DNA of 64,000 nucleotides from Proteiniphilum propionicum. GTDB taxonomy: Bacteria; Bacteroidota; Bacteroidia; Bacteroidales; Dysgonomonadaceae. The position numbers and the translations under genes were made by a program. This document shows positions 8,592-16,388 of this stretch, piece by piece (positions within the stretch are counted from its first letter, which is position 1; each line of letters opens with the position of its first letter). Location: the NCBI RefSeq assembly GCF_022267555.1, contig NZ_CP073586.1:1426001-1490000 (forward strand), read 5' to 3'. The notes below the pieces were generated by a model. The model worked only from the letters and a program-made list of their open reading frames with translations, was not told the origin of the DNA and did no database searches.

Positions 8592-9061
8592 ATTTCCCTA
8601 ATATTTTGAGGCTTATTAAAGTCATTAATAATACCTAAATATCCTCTCTCGGAACACAAAGATAAAAAACTCTCAACATCATTTGTTTTAACAGCTTTTA
8701 AAATATCATCGTCTGCAAAAGCAATCAATAATCTACGTTCTGGCTCTTGAAGTTCAATATTAATCGACTTTTCCTTGGACGTAATATATTCATGTGGGTT
8801 TTTTGCAAAACGTCGTGCTTCTTTATTATCTTTAAGTATAACTTCTAAAAATTGTTGAATAAACTGCATTTTTGCAAGAAATTCATCAGATAAATTACTT
8901 TCATTTAAATCAAATAATGGTTTACTTTGATCTAAATTTTCCGCAAACGCCCCGTAATAACTATCTTCAAAGTTATAACCATTCAGGCACGAAGATAATA
9001 AAACACCAGTAGCAATGCTCCCAGTTACGGACTTAATAACAATTGGTTTAGGAGGTTTCAT
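8573..9061 (-). pseudogene. Small exported protein with leader-peptide-like helix, 3' end cut by IS4
   Basis: The N-terminus MKPPKPIVIKSVTGSIATGV has a weak signal with lipobox-like LLSSC. The middle, QQFLEVILKDNKEARRFAKN followed by PHEYI, resembles the helical region of NHLP/Nif11-type peptide leaders (D-x-x-x-R-x-F-x-x-N-P). The last eight codons (REMSLLSR) come from the IS4 end, so the native C-terminus is lost beyond 8592. It lies 11 bp after another truncated gene and is co-directional with the NVEALA operon. Family not recognised; the leader-peptide reading is a guess from pattern. Confidence 0.45.
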
Positions 9062-9072
9062 AGTTATAAAAT

Positions 9073-9360
9073 TTATTTATTAATTTTTAAAGAAGCCTTT
9101 CTTATTGAATGCCTAAAAATAATGCCTGGCAACTCGGTTTCAAAAAGTTTTATCATTACTTCATAATTCTCTTTATTATGGACTAATTCTATACAATATT
9201 GACATTCGTGGGGGAAAAACTCTCTCTCTATTCCACGAATATCCGCAACCTTATCATAAATTAAAGCAGGACCATCAACATGTAACCAAAATTTATATAA
9301 ATCTGAAAATTGGCTATAATACAATTCCGAGATGGAATTTCCATTGTTCTTGTCAATCTT
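9073..9360 (-). pseudogene. C-terminal fragment of an unidentified protein
   Basis: The frame is open from the IS3 junction near 9360 (reading ISELYYSQFSDLYKFWLHVD) to the stop at 9073. It contains a CxxC pair (HECQYCIEL) and ends HSIRKASLKINK. There is no true start: the only candidate is a TTG at 9324 and the coding pattern continues upstream of it. The 5' end was removed by the IS3 remnant. A late CxxC in a gene next to a leader-like peptide would suit a peptide-modifying enzyme such as a radical SAM or pseudo-rSAM protein, but the sequence is too short to say so. Confidence 0.4.
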
Positions 9361-9362
9361 CC

Positions 9363-9861
9363 CTAACTTAAGATACTTCCGATCTGTTTGCGATCAAAAA
9401 GATCCAACACACAGGTCAGATAAAGAAATCCATCCTTACACGGAATATAGGTCAGGTCAGAGATACACGCTTTCACAGGCTCATTTTGATTAAACCTGCG
9501 ATTCAGCAGATTTGGTGCAACCTTATAGTTGTGAGAGGCATCCGTCGTCACTTTGAATCGTCTCGAGAATTTGCTGCGCAAGCCCATTTCTTTCATATGG
9601 CATGCTACAGTGGTTCTCGAGACAGCAGTTCCGGATGCCTGCAAATCCTTCGCCAGCCGGGGGCTTCCATTGCGTCCCTTGGCAGCAAATATGCATCCAT
9701 GATCTTTTCATCCAGCTCCATATATTTGCGCCTGCGTTGGCCCTCCGGATCTTTAAGCCAGCGGTAATAACTGCTCCTGGGGACTTTCAGCACTTTACAC
9801 ATCACCTCGATCGTCCATTGTTTCGAGTTGTATTCCTTTATAAAGAGATAGATTAACGATC
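9363..9861 (-). pseudogene. IS3 OrfB (rve integrase) remnant, frameshifted and truncated
   Basis: Two frames together give the start of an IS3 OrfB: MCKVLKVPRSSYYRWLKDPE, then after a shift near 9690 the HTH_21-like piece KGRNGSPRLAKDLQASGTAV. The first catalytic Asp lies in KACISDLTYIP and the second near LDLFDRKQ. The rest, including the catalytic Glu, is missing because the gene stops at 9363. It follows orfA with the usual overlap of reading frames. Confidence 0.75.
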
Positions 9862-10152
9862 TCTCTTGGAGATGATGCTCAAAGCTTTTTTTAATATGTC
9901 CCGCTCCGTTTCAGCCTCGCCAAGACGTTTTCCCAGTTCAGCAATCCTTTTGGAGTCTTCAGTTAATGACTGGACTCCGTGTCCGGGGAAACAGGCTTCC
10001 CCTTTCTGCCGGTATTCTTTCCGCCAACGATATAAAAGAAAAGGGGCAATACCCAATTCCTGCGCAAGCTCGGAAACATTCTTGCGTTCTAAACTGAGTT
10101 TGACCGCATTCTCTTTGAATGCCTTGTCAAAATGTGTCCTTTGTTTTCTCAT
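9853..10152 (-). CDS. IS3 OrfA, HTH transposase subunit
   Basis: With ATG at 10152 the product is 99 aa, normal for OrfA. The HTH_Tnp_1 region reads FKENAVKLSLERKNVSELAQ and ELGIAPFLLYRWRKEY. The C-terminal leucine-zipper-like helix is RIAELGKRLGEAETERDILK. In intact IS3 elements it is joined to OrfB by programmed frameshifting. Here OrfB is decayed, so OrfA is a leftover, possibly a repressor. Confidence 0.82.
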   Translation of the reverse strand: MRKQRTHFDKAFKENAVKLSLERKNVSELAQELGIAPFLLYRWRKEYRQKGEACFPGHGVQSLTEDSKRIAELGKRLGEAETERDILKKALSIISKRDR

Positions 10153-10220
10153 ATTACACAAAAATAAGCTTTTATGCTTAACTCTGTGTCCCGGATAAGT
10201 TAGTAATTCCACGGTAATGT

Positions 10221-11300
10221 TTATAGATCTCTAATGTCATAACTAACAATAACCCATTCGGAACTTGAAGAATCAATTACAGCGGCATATAGTTTTTCCG
10301 CACTTTCATTTACACATATGTAAAAGGCGTTTTGATTCAGTTCTATTTTTTTCACAGGATACCCTTTCCAATCAAAAACTAATACAGTTTTTGAGTTATA
10401 ATCATTTCTTATATTATTTGTGAATAGTTTTTTATCTGTGTGTAATGCATACACATATTTTTCTGTAGCACAGAGATCTATATAGCCGATAATATTATTA
10501 TCAGATGGCAAAACCCTGTTCAAATTATTATCGCTAATGGGCTGATAGTTTGGATTGTGCAATCTCAATGATTTGATCAGTTGAATCTTATTTTCTTTTA
10601 GTTCTAAAAAGTCTATGTTTGAAGAAAAATTGAGTGAGTAGACAAATTGATCCTGATTGGGCCGTTTTCTTAAAACTCCCTGATTAGACAGAAATTTATG
10701 ATACTTGTTGAATGTCTTCTCACTGGCATTGTAAATTTCCACGTTATAATCGAGAACATTACTATACTTATCAAAGAGAACAAATTGAAATTTTGACATA
10801 TACGTCCCGGCTCCGATAAATAGTGAATCATTTATCGGTATAGCTTGGGAAAGCTGTGCGTCAATAATTTGATATCTCACCATTTGACGGGGAGTTGTAT
10901 TTATATCCTTATTTAAAGAACTTATAGCGTATTTTCCTATAAAACCTGTTTGGTCATAAAAAAGATAAAAGTTATCTTTTTCAATTTGTCCGTATGTGCC
11001 AAGAGCCAATTCATCAGGTCCTTGTCCTATTGCTCCAAATCTCCCTACTAATTTGCAGGAATCAACGTCGAAAAGAGTAAAACTATAACCGGAATGATAG
11101 TCTAGCACGATAATATTTTGATCATTACAACAAATTCCCTCTATTTGAGCTAAATCATCTCCATCAATAAAAGTTGCACTCTCTTTTAGGATGATCTTTT
11201 CAGAGAATGTATCATTGATTGATTTTTTCTTGTTATTTGTACATGAGATCAGCGCAAAAAAGAAAAAAAGGGTATATAGTAATATTTGTTTCTGCATCAT
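10221..11300 (-). CDS. 6-bladed beta-propeller lipoprotein (BF3164/TolB-like family)
   Basis: 359 aa. Signal and lipobox LISC near residue 20 place it as a lipoprotein. After the leader come repeated beta-propeller blades: IVLDYHSGYSFTLFDVDSCK, GRFGAIGQGPDEL (the G-x-G-P-E/D signature typical of this Bacteroidetes family), and a closing blade ending KLYAAVIDSSSSEWVIVSYD. It is the last gene of the leftward NVEALA operon, 94 bp after the second peptide gene. Members of this family are routinely found beside NVEALA peptides; the function of the pairing is unknown to me. An IS3 remnant sits just after its stop. Confidence 0.8.
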   Translation of the reverse strand: MMQKQILLYTLFFFFALISCTNNKKKSINDTFSEKIILKESATFIDGDDLAQIEGICCNDQNIIVLDYHSGYSFTLFDVDSCKLVGRFGAIGQGPDELALGTYGQIEKDNFYLFYDQTGFIGKYAISSLNKDINTTPRQMVRYQIIDAQLSQAIPINDSLFIGAGTYMSKFQFVLFDKYSNVLDYNVEIYNASEKTFNKYHKFLSNQGVLRKRPNQDQFVYSLNFSSNIDFLELKENKIQLIKSLRLHNPNYQPISDNNLNRVLPSDNNIIGYIDLCATEKYVYALHTDKKLFTNNIRNDYNSKTVLVFDWKGYPVKKIELNQNAFYICVNESAEKLYAAVIDSSSSEWVIVSYDIRDL

Positions 11301-11394
11301 TGTAATTTATTATTAAATTGTAGCACAAAAAGATAGGATAATCAGTTTGTGCTACAATTATAGAAATAATCATGTAAAAATTTTAGTTGTATAC

Positions 11395-11634
11395 TTATGG
11401 GCATGGAGAACTTTGGAATTTACCTTTTATTTCAAAGTTATCTCCTTTCACACAGGTTCCTGTATTTCCACAACACCAATAGTGATCCACGCTACTTTCA
11501 GTGTCTGCGAGTGCTTCAACATTCATCAATGTTAAGGAGGAAAGATATGATCTATCATTTCCATTATTCTGAGAATATAGATAACTAAATAATGCTATTA
11601 TACAGAGTGCGGTTGAAATATATAATTTCTTCAT
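11395..11634 (-). CDS. NVEALA-family secreted Cys-rich peptide (second of the pair)
   Basis: 79 aa. A basic start (MKKLYIS) and hydrophobic segment (ALCIIALFSYLY) form an export signal. The family motif NVEALA is at residues 38-43. After it comes a short mature-like tail of about 36 residues: DHYWCCGNTGTCVKG, F-E-I-x-G, and a final SSPCP. The tail matches the neighbouring peptide at 11674 in the CCGNT..C.KG and SPC positions (four Cys here, five there). The gene is 39 bp downstream of that peptide, in the same operon. The length and motif fit the NVEALA family; its role is not established. Confidence 0.85.
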   Translation of the reverse strand: MKKLYISTALCIIALFSYLYSQNNGNDRSYLSSLTLMNVEALADTESSVDHYWCCGNTGTCVKGDNFEIKGKFQSSPCP

Positions 11635-11673
11635 GTTGCTGAATATTTAATTAAAATAGCTTATATTGAGGTT

Positions 11674-11931
11674 TTATTGACAAGGTGATGTATGCAAATG
11701 TCCATGAATAACAAATTCGTTTCCGTTTTGATCTGTTCCTTTAGCACATGTGCATGTGTTTCCACAACAATAGAAAGTACTACCTCCACTTTCTCCATTT
11801 GCCAATGCCTCCACATTACTCAACGCCAAATCACTCAGATTGGCATTACTTTTCAAACTTTTGTTCACTCCGAAACCTGCGGTTGCCAGGAGTGCGAGGG
11901 CGAACAGGCCCGAAAGAATTTTCTTCTTCAT
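11674..11931 (-). CDS. NVEALA-family secreted Cys-rich peptide (first of the pair)
   Basis: 85 aa. The N-terminal signal is MKKKILSGLFALALLATAGF. The spacer LKSNANLSDLALS precedes NVEALA at residues 40-45. The C-terminal part is Gly/Ser-rich and carries five Cys in FYCCGNTCTCAKG and TSPCQ, probably disulfide-bonded after export. The ALA in the motif looks like a processing site but that is inference. It lies 58 bp after the thioredoxin-DUF1573 gene and 39 bp before its sister peptide. Related in sequence to the peptide at 11395, so likely a tandem duplication. Confidence 0.9.
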   Translation of the reverse strand: MKKKILSGLFALALLATAGFGVNKSLKSNANLSDLALSNVEALANGESGGSTFYCCGNTCTCAKGTDQNGNEFVIHGHLHTSPCQ

Positions 11932-11989
11932 TCCTTTAAAAATTTAATTGTTTAAAACTATTGATTTCTGCCTCTTTTGCAGAGGATTT

Positions 11990-12871
11990 TTATTCCGTAT
12001 TTCCTTTTAGCCGTATAATCAACGACGAGTTGTCCATATTGCCGTACACCGAAACGGTTTTATTGAAATTCCCCCGGTCGTCGGCATTGTAGGTGATGCT
12101 TATCCGGGTTGTGCTGTCCGGAAGTATCGGTCTCTTTTCGTATTCAATATGCGTACATCCGCACGAGGCACGGGTATCAAAAATCATAAAAGGCGATTCA
12201 CCTACATTTTTTATGGAAATGCTAACCGTTTTAGCCTCTCCTTTTGGAATGGTTCCCAGATCAAACTCCGTGTTATCTACTTCAATTTGTGTGTTGCGAG
12301 ATGATAATGTTCCTCTGCTTTGATATGCATTCTGTGATATTTCGGATAAATACATCTCCTTAACCCGCAAATTATGTACCGGGTTTCCGATAAACACGAC
12401 TTTATTCTCATCGTCGAGCAAAAAAGTCTGAAACTGCTGATGTGTCGGAAAATGATTCACCGCATTCAGTTTATCTTCCATATCAATACAAATCGGGATG
12501 TCAATGCCATCTCTTTTCAAGAGATAGGATATCTCCCGTAAATCTTTGGAATGGAATACGAAGATAACGGGAACGGTACCGTGAGTCATGGAATCTATCT
12601 CTTCTATAAATTCTTTCCACTTATGCAGTTGCAGTTTACAACTGGTGCAACCGATGGAATCCACATACACCAATATTTTGTGTGATGCCGGAGGAATGGT
12701 GTAATCTGTGGTGTCTCTGCCGTGCAGCGTAAAAACAAGACCTTTCGGGAAAATTATTTCCCTGTTCTGCCATTCGGTAACGACTTTGGCAATTTCTTTT
12801 TGCGGATTATTTTTACAAGAAAGCATCAATCCGCTTACTCCCATCAACAATAAGAAATAAGGTAATCTCAT
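11990..12871 (-). CDS. Lipoprotein with thioredoxin-like and DUF1573 domains
   Basis: 293 aa. Lipobox LMLSC near residue 19. Residues about 65-180 look thioredoxin-like: ILVYVDSIGCTSCKLQLHKW carries a CxxC (CTSC) after a beta strand, followed by a peroxiredoxin-like stretch (DIPICIDMEDKLNAV). Residues about 195-293 are a DUF1573 immunoglobulin-like domain: FDLGTIPKGEAKTVSISIKN, then ASCGCTHIEYEKRPI. The gene starts 1 bp after the upstream propeller frame and precedes two Cys-rich NVEALA peptides. A role in the oxidation or folding of those peptides is plausible but inferred from context. Confidence 0.82.
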   Translation of the reverse strand: MRLPYFLLLMGVSGLMLSCKNNPQKEIAKVVTEWQNREIIFPKGLVFTLHGRDTTDYTIPPASHKILVYVDSIGCTSCKLQLHKWKEFIEEIDSMTHGTVPVIFVFHSKDLREISYLLKRDGIDIPICIDMEDKLNAVNHFPTHQQFQTFLLDDENKVVFIGNPVHNLRVKEMYLSEISQNAYQSRGTLSSRNTQIEVDNTEFDLGTIPKGEAKTVSISIKNVGESPFMIFDTRASCGCTHIEYEKRPILPDSTTRISITYNADDRGNFNKTVSVYGNMDNSSLIIRLKGNTE

Positions 12872-12872
12872 G

Positions 12873-13921
12873 CTATGAATGCTCTAATTTAAATTTCACG
12901 ATGGGTAGATTGGAATTTACATCAACGGCATACAGCTCATTTGTCTTTTCATTTACATCAATACCATAAATAAACCGATCCAATGTGTACCTGACAAGCG
13001 GTTCTCCTTTTACCGAAAAAACGTAGATATATTGACCGCCATCTATCGCGGGTTGCTGTTGTTCGGCAATCTCCTTAAAGCTTCTGCCATGAAAAACGGC
13101 ATAAATATATTTATCCGTTACCTGAATGTCGCTGAATCCCATAATTCCCGAAGGGATTGCCATTCCTTTCGCCTCATTATATTCCGGCTCTCCGTGAGGG
13201 CCAAACTTCACGATATGCGTGCCGTCTTTTAAGTTAAAAATTTCCAGCACTTCTCCCAGTTGGGTTACCATAGCCAGAATTCCGTTATCTGGGTTATAGT
13301 CTATGAAGGAACGCCATGCCTGGGCTAAAGCTATGTCTTTGTTTTTATGTTCTACGCTTGGTATTTCGCCACGGCTGGATTTATATCCCCATTCATATCA
13401 ATAATATGAAAACGGTGTTTGCCGGAATAGTCGGGAATGATAAAGCAGGAATCATCATACAAAGCAAAATCCAATGCGCGAATAATCTCTTTGTCTAAAG
13501 ATATTTCCTTTGTACTCGTCTTTTCATGAACACGTTGCAATGACAAATTCGTAATCAAGTGCTTGTTCGCATCCAATCCCCACATCTTTCCCCCGGCTAA
13601 TCTGAAATTTTCAACTGACAGATTCTCTTCGGGTGCTTGACCACGCTTTCCAAAAGAGGAGAGATATCTGAACTGTGGATAGGTGAAAGAATGGTAGAAA
13701 TAGTCGGGGTGATGCAAGTCCATAACAATGGCTAAACTGTCTTGATGCTTAATCCTGAACGGATAGCGCAACATGACAGAATCTGTTTCAATACTCTTTC
13801 CTGTAAGTGAGATGTTGACGGGAAACGAGTCATAAGAGAGGTTGTTGTTGGTGTTCTTACACCCTATGGCAACCGTAAGTAAACAGCAGATAAGAAGATT
13901 GTGGCTTAGGTACTTCCTCAT
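12873..13921 (-). pseudogene. 6-bladed beta-propeller lipoprotein, single frameshift
   Basis: The first frame (from ATG 13921) has a lipobox (AIGC) and propeller blades including FRYLSSFGKRGQAPEENLSV. It runs out at TAG 13352-13354 after INPAVAKYQA. A second frame picks up there as IPSVEHKNKDIALAQAWRSF and continues to 12873 with IVKFGPHGEPEYNEAKGMAI and YGIDVNEKTNELYAVDVNSN. The two frames together give the normal length for this family (about 350 aa). The shift near 13360-13375 is not in a homopolymer longer than three, so it may be a real mutation. Neighbouring genes overlap or abut (5 bp and 1 bp), which fits one operon. Confidence 0.75.
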
Positions 13922-13926
13922 TCCGA

Positions 13927-14148
13927 TTAAAGTATTCTAATAAAGGCAACTTTGGTGGAAATCTGCGGACAGTCTAAGCTGCCAAGCCCCAAACACCGAT
14001 AATTTTCTCCATCTTCTCCTGATGCCAGCGCTTCAATATTTGAAAGCACCAATTCGGATTTTATGCCGTTTCGTTGGCTTTTTAAATACACAAGAGACAA
14101 TACTGATACTGCCATAAATAGTGACAAAATTACTTTTTTCTTTTTCAT
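13927..14148 (-). CDS. NVEALA-type peptide (NIEALA variant), first gene of the operon
   Basis: 73 aa. Signal MKKKKVILSLFMAVSVLSLV, then SELVLSNIEALASGEDGENY: the family motif is present as NIEALA at residues about 38-43. The tail RCLGLGSLDCPQISTKVAFI has only two Cys and no resemblance to the CCGNT tails of the other two peptides. It is 5 bp upstream of the frameshifted propeller gene and appears to lead the operon. The three peptides therefore share a leader and motif but differ in their mature parts, as expected for a common export or processing route with diverse products. Confidence 0.8.
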   Translation of the reverse strand: MKKKKVILSLFMAVSVLSLVYLKSQRNGIKSELVLSNIEALASGEDGENYRCLGLGSLDCPQISTKVAFIRIL

Positions 14149-14175
14149 GATCTTGAGAAATTAATCTTAACCGGA

Positions 14176-14275
14176 CGAAGATAGAATTTAATAATCAATT
14201 AATAAAAAATGCTGGCTCATTTATAACTCATTTCGTGTAATTGTGTAAAAATGAGCGGCATATATTGTTTGCTCA
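14176..14275 (-). promoter_or_regulatory. Likely control region of the NVEALA operon
   Basis: On the minus strand TATCTTCG (14176-14183) matches the Bacteroides -7 box TAnnTTTG at 7 of 8 positions when n is free; the -33 box is not clear. Just upstream, 14206-14275 is rich in short inverted repeats: ACTCATTTCGTGTAATTGTG with AAAATGAG, and TGAGC...GCTCA. These could be operator half-sites. No gene lies between 14149 and 14394. Confidence 0.3.
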
Positions 14276-14394
14276 TGTCCGATTTTGTCGTGAATTTTGT
14301 GTCTTTCAAGATTATTTCTACCTTTACGGTTCAAAACCAAGAGCGATGTTTTTCACCGATTCAACATATGAGTCCCCTCCTAAAACCTCATTTT

Positions 14395-15023
14395 TCAAAA
14401 ACATGAAAAATCGAGATATTTCGGACGGGGAGCGTTTAGAAAAATTCTTATTGCTAAATTTACATTATATTTAAAATATATCCATTTATTAATGGAAAAA
14501 ACGAGTTCCTTTTGACTCGAAAGCGATCTTTTACTTGTTTGCATAACGTGTTTCAGTATTCTCCTGAAGTTTATCCACGTCGCCCGGGAGTGCGCCCATA
14601 GCCTGTTGGCGGCAATCTCGCGGTAGCGTGTCTTGCCGTTATTACAGTTGAAAACGAGCTGGAAGATGGAAGCCTCAACATTGTTTCGCTTCCATTTCTC
14701 CTTGAAGGGAACGTTCCCCAGCTTTTTCCTGAGCATGGACGTGCGGACGTTTTCAGGCGTGAAGTAATAATATTTCCCGTCTCCCGTCTTAATACGCAAC
14801 TTTTTCAATGGCTCACCGGGGCGTAGGGAGTGCCGTTATCGGATGAATAAAGGACCTTGAAAATATCTTCGTTTACACGCGCCACGACGTGCTCGCGGAA
14901 GATATTATGCCAGGAGTCATTTTTCAAGTAATCTTTCAACGAGGAGCCTCGTAGCATTCCGGAAGGGGATGAAAACATGTCTAGTTGTGGGTTCTTTCCG
15001 GACTCTTTAAACATTATTTGCAA
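14395..15023 (-). pseudogene. IS1182/IS5-like transposase with a large internal deletion
   Basis: The N-terminal frame (from about 15023) reads FKESGKNPQLDMFSSPSGML and KDYLKNDSWHNIFREHVVAR, the start of a DUF772-type transposase, and breaks off at GTPYAPVSH. A second frame, shifted by one base, follows directly with the C-terminal section NNVEASIFQLVFNCNNGKTR and YREIAANRLWAHSRATWINF. The catalytic middle, several hundred residues in an intact enzyme, is missing. This is an inactive deletion remnant. Family assignment between IS1182 and IS5 groups is not certain. Confidence 0.65.
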
Positions 15024-15276
15024 GCTTTAAGTTTTGCTCCAAGTTGCTGAAATATATACTGATATGCAAACAATTAAGGTGCTGTTTTTCAGCGCCGTTT
15101 TGAAATATTAATCATCACTTCCGAATGGTCAGGAATTTTCATGAATAAATGCCAGGGACTTTTCGGAGTGGACTCATTATTCAAATTCATAAATAGATAT
15201 TTCAGAAATAACATCATTAGATAGATAGCTATCTAAAGGTGTATGAAATAGGATTTTTTTATTTTCTTCATCAATA
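15024..15276. other. Non-coding stretch between the transposase remnant and istB fragment
   Basis: No gene seen. It contains a perfect 14-bp palindrome TAGATAGCTATCTA at 15222-15235 of unknown meaning, and probably the outer end of the transposase remnant. Confidence 0.4.
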
Positions 15277-15902
15277 CTTTTACGGATGGCCTCAGAATCC
15301 TTCTTCAGGCGGAGCGGGACCAAAGGCAATCAAACCGATATGCAAGGTTGGTGAAGAATGCGTCGTTTCGCTACCGGGCAAGTATTGAAGAGATAAATTT
15401 CGATGCTTCCGGAGGATTAGACAAAAATCTCTTTTTTTCTCTGGCAAACGGCAGTTATATCCGTGATGCCGAGTCCATCCTGATTACCGGAGCAACTGGT
15501 TGTGGCAAAAGTTTTATCGCCTTCGCTTTGGGAGATCGTGATTGTCGACAAGGCTATAGTGTGATCTACTTTGGGATGCAAAAGTTACTTTCCAAACTAA
15601 AGATTGTAAGGCTGGAAGGAGTTGCCGTACGATTTTTTGAAAAGCTGGCCAAAACCGATTTGCTCATTATTGACGACTTCGGAATAGGGACAATGGACAG
15701 ACAGCAGCAACTGCACTTTTTGGAAATTATCGAGGACAGACATGCACGAAAATCAACCATAATAAGCAGTCAGCTCCCGCCCGCAAACTGGTTCGATCTT
15801 TTTTCGGACGAAACAATTGCGGATGCGTTTATGGACAGAATGATCCATACTTCTCACAGAATAGAATTTAAAAATAGAGAGAGTTTGAGAAAAAAGAAGT
15901 AA
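15277..15902 (+). pseudogene. istB: IstB ATPase, 3' part (second copy)
   Basis: Begins in mid-gene at the sequence CTTTTACGGATGGCC and lacks the N-terminal 30 residues. It carries Walker A TGATGCGKSF, Walker B DLLIIDDFGIGT and the proper C-terminus ending FKNRESLRKKK. The first 322 bp repeat 6395-6716 at roughly 95 percent identity. The longest open stretch with a plausible start begins at 15348 (184 aa). It is the missing end of the second IS21 element and is followed 26 bp later by that element's right terminal repeats. Confidence 0.85.
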
Positions 15903-15928
15903 TTTTGTCAAAATGATAGTTTAACAAG

Positions 15929-15969
15929 TGGGTGCATATCGCCGGAATCGCTGGGTGCATATCACCGGA
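15929..15969 (-). repeat. Right terminal repeats of the second IS21 element
   Basis: Two copies at 15929-15946 and 15952-15969. Read inward they are TCCGGCGATATGCACCCA and TCCGGTGATATGCACCCA, the counterparts of the repeats at 4335-4657. The outer copy is followed inward by GCGATTCCGG, similar to the left tip. Confidence 0.8.
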
Positions 15970-16012
15970 ATATTCACGCTTATTTCATTGATTTTAAATA
16001 CTTTAACTTTTT

Positions 16013-16084
16013 ATGTCAAAAGAAAGGAAGAAACACACGATTAAGGATCGTATTAAGTACATCAAGTTACTGGAGGAAGGATAT
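16013..16084 (+). pseudogene. First codons of a transposase
   Basis: ATG at 16013 starts MSKERKKHTIKDRIKYIKLL and EEGY, the typical opening of an HTH transposase subunit (basic start, then a helix before the HTH). The frame is lost after about 24 codons, where the sequence passes into the tail of a minus-strand outer-membrane protein gene. Only a scrap remains. Confidence 0.35.
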
Positions 16085-16099
16085 GTATATACTTTTTCG

Positions 16100-16349
16100 T
16101 TAAAAAAAGGTTGAAAATCCCAGGAACCAGCCCCTAGGATAATGAGAGTTAGTGTGTTGTGCCAGATCGTAGTTCAGCGTAATGTGGGAACGACCCAGCC
16201 TCAGGCCTCCCCCTACCTGCAATGAAGGCACAAAACCGCTACTTTTGGTCACCTAACCCGTTATTTCGTCGGTTTGGTTCGCCCACAAATGGTTTATTTC
16301 AGGCTGGGCCAACAGAGCCATAAACCTCGCCGCACTTTCCTCGCCGGAT
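16100..16349 (-). pseudogene. Outer-membrane beta-barrel C-terminal remnant
   Basis: Leftward reading gives FVPSLQVGGGLRLGRSHITL, then NYDLAQHTNSHYPRGWFLGF and STFF followed by TAA at 16100-16102. Alternating strands and a terminal Phe are the signature of a barrel's last strand. Upstream in the same frame the sequence is FLSGEESAARFMALLAQPEI up to DEITG, then an in-frame TAG, so the gene is dead as well as truncated. It sits about 40 bp downstream of the fumarase-type genes and has no start. Confidence 0.45.
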
Positions 16350-16388
16350 AAAAATATCCAAACCAATATGCTCCTCTTACGACAAGAT

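Larger units (their letters stand above)
9363..10205 (-). mobile_element. IS3-family remnant
   Basis: Contains a full orfA (9853-10152) and a broken orfB. The right end lies close to TGTCCCGGATAAGTTAGTAA (near 10187-10206), only a few bases after the beta-propeller gene's stop at 10221. The left end has been deleted inside orfB, so no second inverted repeat or target duplication can be seen. Confidence 0.7.
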
